Source of the DNA: an uncultured bacterium
GTDB lineage: Bacteria; Bacillota; Clostridia; Christensenellales; Borkfalkiaceae
Direction of reading: 5' to 3'
NCBI GenBank assembly: GCA_934871445.1
Contig: CAKXBD010000070.1
Coordinates: forward strand, 1-10,606
Length of the DNA stretch: 10,606 bases
The notes beneath the pieces were generated by a model. That model did no database searches. It had not been told where the DNA came from and saw only the letters and a list, made by a program, of their open reading frames with translations. Made by a program: the position numbers and the translations under genes. This document shows, one piece after another, positions 5,006 to 10,606 of the stretch. Each line of letters opens with the position of its first letter. The first letter of the stretch is position 1.

Positions 5006-5995
5006 TTATTTACTTGCGATTATCTGCCCGTTTGCAAGCAAATAGTAGTTTGGTCCGAAATAATGATATTCGTATCTGTATATGTACTCCACTCCGTTGA
5101 AAACCGCCGAAATATCCTTACTCTTATATCCCCCGACCTTTTCGCAGGCATACACTTTCCCGTCGATGATGATTTTCGCTTTTCCCCATACGAATGGAGA
5201 GGTTTTGACTTTTATCAGCGAATTATTATAGCTTGCCTCCAAAATAGCACGGCCTTTCGAGGTATCTTCTTCGATAACGGGAGAATCCGATTTATTGTTC
5301 ATCGGCGCGGCGGAACCGTTTCCGTTCTCGGCGACTGAAGAATTGTCCCCGCCGCAGGAAACGACTACCTCGTCAGAGGTTTCCCCGTCGGAAGAGACAG
5401 TTGTTCCGACGGAGTTTCCCGCGCCTGAGGAAGCGGCGGCTCCGTTCAAAGGAGCCCCCGTATGCGGGTCGATACTGTTTTCCAAGCGGTACGCCTCGTC
5501 TAATTGAGCAGTCGTCAAATTTACTCCCTGCGGGAAATGCTTTTGGAGCTCTCCCGACGATTTCACGCCCAAAACCAGATAGTACATCATGAGTGCGTGA
5601 AAGACGATATCTACCAATAACGAAAATGCACCCTCTTTCATCGCTGAAATACAATCGACGATAAGCAACACCGAATCCAAAGAAAACAATACCAAAAGGA
5701 CAATTATCGCCCAGCGGTGTTTTTTGGAAAGCAGCCAAAAGACAAAAAACACGGCAAGAATGAGAAGTCCTATCGCAAAGCCTAAGACCAAGAAGCTATT
5801 CCCGTATACTTCCTTCCAAACGACGCCCGCGACAAAGAACGAAGTGCTGCTGTAAATGCTGAAAAGGAAATACACGTCCGCAAACAGCATGAACATATTG
5901 ACGATCGTAAAAATTATGAACACCATAATGTTCGTTCTTGCAATCTTATAATTTTTGATCTCTTTTGAAACCTTGATATACTCTTTATTATCCAT
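5006..5995 (-). CDS. Multi-pass membrane protein with low-complexity linker and C-terminal beta-rich domain
   Basis: The 329-residue protein has about four membrane segments (roughly 22-50, 67-90, 94-116, 122-144), then a tail with DEAY (166-169). The linker (about 180-245) is rich in Gly, Ser, Ala, Asp and Asn, and is followed by an 80-residue domain with alternating hydrophobic strands and many Tyr (about 248-329). The membrane part aligns by eye with the two upstream membrane proteins, including S-K-K before the third segment and a conserved Asp (D107) inside it. I do not recognise the C-terminal domain; no catalytic motif is visible. The start ATG at 5995 has GAGGG about 7 nt upstream and lies 19 nt after the HIT stop, so it is in the same operon. 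A strong terminator follows the stop by about 35 nt. Function unknown. Confidence 0.8.
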   Translation of the reverse strand: MDNKEYIKVSKEIKNYKIARTNIMVFIIFTIVNMFMLFADVYFLFSIYSSTSFFVAGVVWKEVYGNSFLVLGFAIGLLILAVFFVFWLLSKKHRWAIIVLLVLFSLDSVLLIVDCISAMKEGAFSLLVDIVFHALMMYYLVLGVKSSGELQKHFPQGVNLTTAQLDEAYRLENSIDPHTGAPLNGAAASSGAGNSVGTTVSSDGETSDEVVVSCGGDNSSVAENGNGSAAPMNNKSDSPVIEEDTSKGRAILEASYNNSLIKVKTSPFVWGKAKIIIDGKVYACEKVGGYKSKDISAVFNGVEYIYRYEYHYFGPNYYLLANGQIIASK

Positions 5996-6014
5996 TATTT
6001 TCCCTCATCTTTCC

Positions 6015-6350
6015 TTAAAATCCCGTCAAGGGCTCTCCGCCGAGCAAATGAATATGCAAATGCCGAACGGTCTGTCCTCCGTTTTCGCCTTGATTGATAA
6101 TAATTCGGTAGCCGTCCTGTAAGCCCAACGTATCCCGAAGCTCGGCGATTTTCAAAAAACAGCGTTTTAAGAGCTCCGCACGATTCTCATCGAGCTGCGA
6201 AAGATACGCGAAATGTTCTTTCGGAATACAGAGATAATGCAGTTTTGCCTTAGGTTCGATGTCCTTGATGACGATGAGCTCCTCGTCCTCGTACACTTTC
6301 GCGGATGGAATTTCCCCGCGAATGATTTTGCAAAAGATACAGTTTTCCAT
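6015..6350 (-). CDS. hinT: HIT (histidine triad) nucleotide-binding protein, internal start
   Basis: From the ATG at 6350 the product is 111 residues, the normal size of a bacterial HinT. It begins MENCIFCKIIRGEIPS, the standard HinT opening with C4 and C7, continues with the KDIEP and IPKEH blocks, and ends with the triad H97-L-H99-I-H101-L-L-G-G. The middle and last His belong to the active centre. HinT proteins hydrolyse purine nucleoside phosphoramidates and aminoacyl-adenylates in the cytosol. A strong AAGGAG site lies 7 nt before this ATG, so it is very likely a genuine start even though the upstream membrane ORF reads through in the same frame. In many Clostridia a HIT gene directly follows mtaB; here two membrane-protein segments separate them. 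Confidence 0.85.
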   Translation of the reverse strand: MENCIFCKIIRGEIPSAKVYEDEELIVIKDIEPKAKLHYLCIPKEHFAYLSQLDENRAELLKRCFLKIAELRDTLGLQDGYRIIINQGENGGQTVRHLHIHLLGGEPLTGF

Positions 6351-6956
6351 TTCGTTACTCCTTATTATATTTTTATTGTCTTCCATACCATAGGTACGGT
6401 CGAATTCCTCTATGGAAGCGGAAATTTTTCCGTGCAAAGACCTCTTTAACGAGATTCCTAAAATTAAAGAAATCCCGACCATAAATACGGTTACAAATCC
6501 AATCGGCCAGCCATGCGAAGCAAAAACGAACGACAGGATAATTGTTCCCGTATCCATATATCTTTCAAAAATCCAAAATATCGATAAATCCAAAATCGTA
6601 AACGCCAATAAAAGTACGTTTCCCAAAATTGTCCGTTTAGAAATTTTCAAAAACAGAAAGACGAGGCCCAAGATCGCAACCGCAAAAAACAGCCACAAAA
6701 AATCGGGCAAAATATTTATTTTCCAAATGCCTGTTACGCACAGCGGCGGAACTGTGAAGCCCAAAAAACTTACCGCAACGAGAAGCGCGTCAAACACCTT
6801 TTCAAAAGAGTCAACGTTTATCCCCACCGCCGACAATAAAACGATTCCGAACAAAGTTGCCGCACAGCGTACCCAAACGATAATGCGGACAATTTTCCCG
6901 ACGGTTACGTAAGAAACGAATCGTTTTCTCCGCCTTGTCCGTTCTTCTGTTTTCAT
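6015..6956 (-). CDS. Multi-pass membrane protein fused in frame to a HIT domain
   Basis: The open frame is 313 codons. Residues 1-190 are a membrane protein with four or five hydrophobic segments (about 22-45, 54-75, 84-104, 111-131, 137-170). It carries S-K-R before one segment, an Asp inside it (D123), and a cytosolic tail EEFDRTY (183-189), all shared with the neighbouring membrane proteins. Residues 203-313 are a complete HinT-type HIT protein with its own ribosome binding site and ATG. The join (191-202) is a short A+T-rich spacer. Two tandem TAA codons lie one base out of frame at 6362-6367, just after a run of five A, exactly where the membrane gene would be expected to stop. So this is either a true fusion, a recent indel, or a homopolymer error. 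The HIT part is probably also made separately. The start ATG at 6956 has only a distant GGGAG site. Confidence 0.7.
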   Translation of the reverse strand: MKTEERTRRRKRFVSYVTVGKIVRIIVWVRCAATLFGIVLLSAVGINVDSFEKVFDALLVAVSFLGFTVPPLCVTGIWKINILPDFLWLFFAVAILGLVFLFLKISKRTILGNVLLLAFTILDLSIFWIFERYMDTGTIILSFVFASHGWPIGFVTVFMVGISLILGISLKRSLHGKISASIEEFDRTYGMEDNKNIIRSNEMENCIFCKIIRGEIPSAKVYEDEELIVIKDIEPKAKLHYLCIPKEHFAYLSQLDENRAELLKRCFLKIAELRDTLGLQDGYRIIINQGENGGQTVRHLHIHLLGGEPLTGF

Positions 6957-7013
6957 CTGTATTTCCGCTCCCTATCCTTGAAAGATTTCTATTTTATATT
7001 TTCTCCTGCACTT

Positions 7014-7574
7014 TTATTCTTTCTTATCGTAAACGTCGTCGAACTCCTCCGTCGTCTCCGGAATTTTTCCATACGGGTTTCTTTTCAATATAATCGCAAA
7101 AATCATATCGAGAAGGAGCAGTATAAGCATCAATCCTCGAAAAATTGCCCCGAAAATCTCCACTCCGCCGGCGTCGATGAAGCCCGAAAGCGCTCCTGTA
7201 ACCCAATCCAATACAATAAAGGCAATCAAAGCCCCGACAGCAGAAGGTTCCCTTCCCGAAAGCAGGCAAAGCACGACAATGATGAAAAAAACCGACACTG
7301 CCCCTAAAAATCCCATACCCGACGGATCGGACAAAAAGCACGCAGTCGATAAAAAGAAAGTAAAGGGAATAAGTCCTCCTATTTCAAAACCATTTTCAAA
7401 AAGCCTGAACAGAAAAACAAGTAAAATCGCTATTCCCGTCAGCGTAAGAAACGCAACGACCATACCGAATGAAATCCATCTGATAACCGTATAAGCGTCC
7501 GTCAACTTCCTGAGTTTATCCCACTCGCTCTCATTCAGCTTCGTTTTTCTCTCCTCGACATTTTGTTTTCTCAT
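7014..7574 (-). CDS. Small multi-pass membrane protein of unknown function
   Basis: The 186-residue product has a charged N-terminus (1-28), about five hydrophobic segments (roughly 29-57, 66-82, 86-106, 111-131, 137-163) and a short cytosolic tail with EEFDDVY (176-182). Segment four holds Asp (D123) after a Ser-Gly-Arg turn, the same pattern as in the next two membrane proteins, so the three look like diverged paralogs. There is no signal-peptide cleavage pattern and no enzyme motif. The ATG at 7574 has an excellent GAGGAGG site 6 nt upstream and overlaps the last 44 nt of mtaB in another frame, implying coupled translation. I do not recognise a named family; a membrane-embedded acidic residue would suit transport or lipid binding but could be purely structural. 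Confidence 0.78.
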   Translation of the reverse strand: MRKQNVEERKTKLNESEWDKLRKLTDAYTVIRWISFGMVVAFLTLTGIAILLVFLFRLFENGFEIGGLIPFTFFLSTACFLSDPSGMGFLGAVSVFFIIVVLCLLSGREPSAVGALIAFIVLDWVTGALSGFIDAGGVEIFGAIFRGLMLILLLLDMIFAIILKRNPYGKIPETTEEFDDVYDKKE

Positions 7575-8838
7575 TGTTTTCCTCCTCGCAAACCGCCTTC
7601 AATCCGTCCCGAAAAAGATCTTCGACGCATACACGGGTAAGCCGTTTTTCCAATTTTTCGGGAATATAAAGACGAATATAATTTTCCGAATACCCTTCTG
7701 TATATCCGTCCGAAAAACATTCGGGAACGATTTCCAGCGTCCTGCCGATAAATTTTTCCACATATTTTCGTTTTTCTTCTGCGCCTTTTTTGAGCAATCT
7801 TCGCAGTCGATCTTTTTTTACCGCCGCGGGAATATCCTCATATTTCTTCCATGCGTTTGTTCCCTCTCGCGGAGAATAGGGAAAGGCGTGAATCTGCGCA
7901 AAACCCGCTTCCTCCACGATGCGCAGGGAATCGAGAAAATCCTCCTCCGTTTCGGTAGGAAAACCCACAATAATATCCGTCGTGATCGCGGCATCGGAAA
8001 AATACCGATAAATCAACGCACATTTTTCGAGATATTCGGCCCTCGTATAGTGACGGTTCATGCTTTTCAGCACCTTATCCGAACCGCTCTGCAACGACAA
8101 ATGAAACTGCGGTGCAAATTTTTTTACCGCCTTTGCCGCCTCCAAAAAGCGCTCCGTAATCAAACTCACCTCGATAGAACCCAGCCTTATGCGCGTATCT
8201 GCGTCCTTCACGGCGAGAAGCAGATCGGCGAGGTCGCGCCCCTTTTCGTCGAGGTAGGAGGAAACGTCTATCCCCGTCACGACCGTTTCCTGTGCAGTGC
8301 TGTCCGAAATTTCTTTCGCGGCGCTCTCTAAAAGCCTCGAACGGCTCCGCCCCCGCAGATACGGAATGACGCAATACGAGCAAAAGCGATTGCACCCGTC
8401 TTGAATTTTCACAAAAGCGCGCGTTTTCAGACATTCGGGCGCGGGCATTTCGTCATAGGGCTTTTCTCCCCCATCTATTTTTACCCCGAGCAATTCCTCC
8501 GAAAAACCGGACGCCGCAATTTCGAGAATTTTTCCCTTCCGCTTCGCTCCCGTCACGGAAACCACCTGTTCCCGCTTCGCGAACGGCGCGGGATTCTTTT
8601 CCGAGGCGCAGCCGCAAACGAGTACTTTTGCATGAGGATTGAATTTCAGGGCTTTGGAAATGGCCTGCCGACTCTTATGTTCCGCCTCCGCGGTCACCGC
8701 GCAGGTATTGACGATATACAGATCCGCAGGCTCCAATTCCCGCGAAACGGTATATCCGAGCTCCTCCAAGCCTCGGATTAAAGACCCGCTTTCCACGTCG
8801 TTGACTTTACATCCGAGCGTAAAAACGACCGCCTTCAT
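7531..8838 (-). CDS. mtaB: tRNA (N6-threonylcarbamoyladenosine37-C2) methylthiotransferase MtaB
   Basis: The 435-residue protein has the three methylthiotransferase domains in order. The N-terminal UPF0004 domain carries C10 (FTLGCKVN), C46 (VNTCAV) and C77 (VCGCA), ligands of the auxiliary 4Fe-4S cluster. The radical SAM domain carries C149-x3-C153-x2-C156 (DGCNRFCSYC), followed by IPYLRGRSRSR. The C-terminal TRAM-like RNA-binding domain spans about 370-430. The LGCKVN opening and the RGRSRS form point to MtaB (YqeV) rather than MiaB or RimO. The enzyme adds a methylthio group to t6A37 of tRNAs reading ANN codons, making ms2t6A. Its ATG overlaps the rsmE stop by four bases (ATGA), and its 3' end overlaps the next membrane gene by 44 nt. 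Conserved residues are intact. Confidence 0.95.
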   Translation of the reverse strand: MKAVVFTLGCKVNDVESGSLIRGLEELGYTVSRELEPADLYIVNTCAVTAEAEHKSRQAISKALKFNPHAKVLVCGCASEKNPAPFAKREQVVSVTGAKRKGKILEIAASGFSEELLGVKIDGGEKPYDEMPAPECLKTRAFVKIQDGCNRFCSYCVIPYLRGRSRSRLLESAAKEISDSTAQETVVTGIDVSSYLDEKGRDLADLLLAVKDADTRIRLGSIEVSLITERFLEAAKAVKKFAPQFHLSLQSGSDKVLKSMNRHYTRAEYLEKCALIYRYFSDAAITTDIIVGFPTETEEDFLDSLRIVEEAGFAQIHAFPYSPREGTNAWKKYEDIPAAVKKDRLRRLLKKGAEEKRKYVEKFIGRTLEIVPECFSDGYTEGYSENYIRLYIPEKLEKRLTRVCVEDLFRDGLKAVCEEENNEKTKCRGEKNEAE

Positions 8839-9575
8839 GCCTTTTTCCCCCGACGTCCGCCCAATTCTCCGAGCGAAAACATCACGACCGCCGTCAAGGC
8901 CACGGCGGCGGTCTCCGCTCTGAGAATCCGCTTGCCGAGCGTAATGGAGGAAAATCCGTTTTCCTTTGCCAAAGCCGCCTCCTTTTCCGAAAATCCCCCC
9001 TCGCTCCCCACAATTAAAGCGCAGCTTCCTTTAAGAGTCGAAAGCTCCGCCTCACTGTCTTTTGCAAACTCGCAGGCAAACAGCTTATTTTCATACCCGT
9101 CCGCTTCTTTTAAGGTACTTTGAAAGTCCCCGCAATAGATAACGCGGGGCGCCACGGAGCGCAGACATTGTTTCGCCGCTTCCTTGGATACTTTATTCAG
9201 GCGTTCCAGCTTATTTTCGTTCATGTAAGCGGAGGAGTATTCCGACGAAAAAGCGACGATTTTCTTTACGCCCAATTCCACCGCTTTCTGTACGATAAAT
9301 TCGTTTTTATCCGCGTTTTTCAGGTATCCGAACAGGAGAGCGACGTCCGCAGTCGCTTCCCTGTCCCCTTCGTTTTCCCCGATAACGTGCAATTTCATAC
9401 AGCGTTTTTCCGCCGCCGCAATTATGGCGGAATACTCCTTTCCACTGTTGTCCAAAAGTACGACCTCGTCGCCCACAGACAGGCGGAGCACGTTTTTCGC
9501 ATGCTCGAATTCCTCTCCCGAAAGGAGCGTCTCTTCCTCTATTTTTTCCACAAAAAATCTTTTGGGTCCAGACAT
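8835..9575 (-). CDS. rsmE: 16S rRNA (uracil1498-N3)-methyltransferase RsmE
   Basis: The 246-residue product has the RsmE layout: a small N-terminal PUA-like domain (about 1-70, RFFVE, H25, LRLSVGDEV) and a C-terminal SPOUT methyltransferase with a knotted SAM site. The diagnostic motifs are EAAKQCLRSVAPRV (132-145), GSEGGFSEKE (190-199) and LGKRILRAETA (213-223). It methylates N3 of U1498 in 16S rRNA in the assembled small subunit. The start ATG at 9575 lies 1 nt after the prmA stop and its GAGG site is inside the prmA end, so the pair is coupled; the stop overlaps mtaB. The N-terminus MSGPKRFF has a few residues more than the usual M-x-RFF. All motif residues look intact. Confidence 0.95.
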   Translation of the reverse strand: MSGPKRFFVEKIEEETLLSGEEFEHAKNVLRLSVGDEVVLLDNSGKEYSAIIAAAEKRCMKLHVIGENEGDREATADVALLFGYLKNADKNEFIVQKAVELGVKKIVAFSSEYSSAYMNENKLERLNKVSKEAAKQCLRSVAPRVIYCGDFQSTLKEADGYENKLFACEFAKDSEAELSTLKGSCALIVGSEGGFSEKEAALAKENGFSSITLGKRILRAETAAVALTAVVMFSLGELGGRRGKKA

Positions 9576-9576
9576 A

Positions 9577-10530
9577 TTAAGCCTCTTTATGTTTGAGGAC
9601 GAGCGCGAACCATTCGCCCTTTCGCCGTTCGCGCACGACTTCCATGCCGACGGCAGAATAGGCGTCTTTGACCATGGCGAGACGGCTTTCGATAATACCG
9701 CTTAAAATGAGTACGCCTTCCCTTTTCAGATTTTTAGGAATGGAGGGCGCAAGGAGTTTCAAAATCTCTCCCGTGATGTTCGCCATCATGACGTCGCCCT
9801 GAATTTCCGCATCGTCGAGCAGGTTGGAATGTGCGACGACCGTCTTATCCGCTGTGCCGTTGAGCTCGCTGTTATGCGTGGCGCTGGTCACGGCGACGTA
9901 GTCGATGTCGGTGAGATAGGCTTTCTTTGCGCCCAATTTAATTGCGGAAATGCCGAGAATACCGCTCCCGCAGCCCACGTCGATGCAGACGGAATCGGGG
10001 GTGATGTAGTCCTGCATGAGCTCCACGCACATGGAAGTTGTCTCGTGCTCTCCCGTTCCGAAAGCCATATTCGAATCGAGCAAAACGACTTTTTCCCCTT
10101 CCGCAGGAGTATAAGCTATCCATTCGGGCACGACTACGATTTTTCCGAGGTGAATGGGGCGGAAGTGCTTTTTCCATACGTCTATCCAGTCGTCTCCGTC
10201 CACCTCGCGTTTGGTATCCTCCAACGTTCCGAAGGGAATACAGCCGCCGCTGCGTTCCTTGGCGGCAAAAATATCGCGCATGACGTCCGAACAGATTTTT
10301 TCCGCGATATCGACGGCGATATAGCATTTTACCAATACGTCGCGCGGCTGCTTTTCCGTCAGTTCGTCGTCCATATAATCCCAATACATGGTATCTTTGC
10401 TCTTTTGAAGGGAAATAATGTCGTTGACGTCACAGATCGTCACGCCGTAATTTGTATAATTCCACATGACGTCGGCCACGATTTCGCTGGCCTCTGTCGT
10501 CGTATGCACGGTCAATTCTGTAAATTTCAT
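9577..10530 (-). CDS. prmA: Ribosomal protein L11 methyltransferase PrmA
   Basis: The 317-residue protein has the PrmA layout: an N-terminal substrate-recognition domain for L11 (about 1-110), a linker, then a class I SAM-dependent methyltransferase fold. Key motifs are FGTGEHETT (157-165), the SAM loop DVGCGSGIL (184-192), the acidic ribose-binding TDID (207-210) and ANITGEIL (250-257), corresponding to the ANI block of the family. It trimethylates lysines and the N-terminus of L11. The start ATG at 10530 has GAGG 6 nt upstream and a strong promoter just before it. In many Firmicutes prmA follows hrcA-grpE-dnaK-dnaJ; here it has its own promoter, and whatever lies upstream is outside the window. 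Confidence 0.95.
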   Translation of the reverse strand: MKFTELTVHTTTEASEIVADVMWNYTNYGVTICDVNDIISLQKSKDTMYWDYMDDELTEKQPRDVLVKCYIAVDIAEKICSDVMRDIFAAKERSGGCIPFGTLEDTKREVDGDDWIDVWKKHFRPIHLGKIVVVPEWIAYTPAEGEKVVLLDSNMAFGTGEHETTSMCVELMQDYITPDSVCIDVGCGSGILGISAIKLGAKKAYLTDIDYVAVTSATHNSELNGTADKTVVAHSNLLDDAEIQGDVMMANITGEILKLLAPSIPKNLKREGVLILSGIIESRLAMVKDAYSAVGMEVVRERRKGEWFALVLKHKEA

Positions 10531-10557
10531 GAAAAACCTCTTTACGTTAGTATTTAT

Positions 10558-10586
10558 ATTATATCATTAACGTTCGTATTTTTCAA
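10558..10586 (-). promoter_or_regulatory. Sigma-A promoter of the prmA operon (extended -10)
   Basis: On the minus strand TTGAAA (10581-10586), 17 bp, then a perfect TATAAT (10558-10563) preceded by TGA, which makes an extended -10. The leader is about 20 nt and ends in the AAAGAGG site of prmA. A 6-bp inverted repeat, ACGTTA/TAACGT (10568-10573 and 10544-10549), brackets the -10 box and could be an operator, though it is short. Confidence 0.83.
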
Positions 10587-10606
10587 CCCTTCCGAAGAAA
10601 AATAAT

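Noticed and set aside
9829..10605. 258-codon plus-strand frame opposite prmA
   Set aside because: Antisense shadow of a strongly conserved PrmA gene with no ribosome site and no domain.

Overview
The window looks like chromosomal DNA of a spore-forming member of the Clostridia (Firmicutes/Bacillota), probably an uncultured one. The reasons are: the prmA-rsmE-mtaB-HIT gene order, a SpoIIQ-type LytM protein behind a near-ideal forespore sigma-F promoter, strong AGGAGG-type ribosome binding sites, and a 23S rRNA 5' end of clostridial type. Every supported gene is on the minus strand, so transcription runs from high to low coordinates. I see no mobile elements, CRISPR arrays or tRNAs.

Right part (10606 to 5006): a strong extended -10 promoter drives a tightly packed operon. 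It holds prmA (ribosomal protein L11 methyltransferase), rsmE (16S rRNA m3U1498 methyltransferase), mtaB (tRNA t6A37 methylthiotransferase), a small multi-pass membrane protein, a second such membrane protein fused in frame to a HinT-type HIT protein, and a third related membrane protein with an added C-terminal domain. The first three genes are translation-maintenance functions. The three membrane proteins appear to be diverged paralogs that have moved into or around the conserved mtaB-HIT junction. The operon ends in a long hairpin with a U-tract that also covers the ribosome binding site of the next gene.

Middle part (4970 to 2118): a secreted or anchored YwmB-like protein, then spoIIQ with its sigma-F promoter and terminator. 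Next is a lipoprotein gluzincin peptidase of the M1 (aminopeptidase N-like) clan, behind a possible sigma-E promoter. This is a small sporulation-flavoured block.

Left part (2077 to 1): a strong sigma-A promoter, a roughly 225-nt leader with a well-placed 33-codon ORF, and a perfect intrinsic terminator precede a CorA-type Mg2+ transporter gene that is translationally coupled to an FmdB-type zinc-ribbon gene. This has the layout of transcription attenuation of a magnesium transporter. After fmdB come two strong tandem promoters with phased A-tracts, a roughly 280-nt leader, and the first 44 nt of a 23S rRNA gene that runs off the window. No 16S rRNA lies between fmdB and the 23S, so this 23S gene appears to be unlinked from 16S.

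The observations most worth following up are the leader-ORF/attenuator upstream of corA, the unlinked 23S with its own promoters, the membrane-HIT fusion with tandem stops one base out of frame, the paralogous membrane-protein trio, and the terminator that contains a ribosome binding site. All identifications come from reading motifs by eye; no database search was run.
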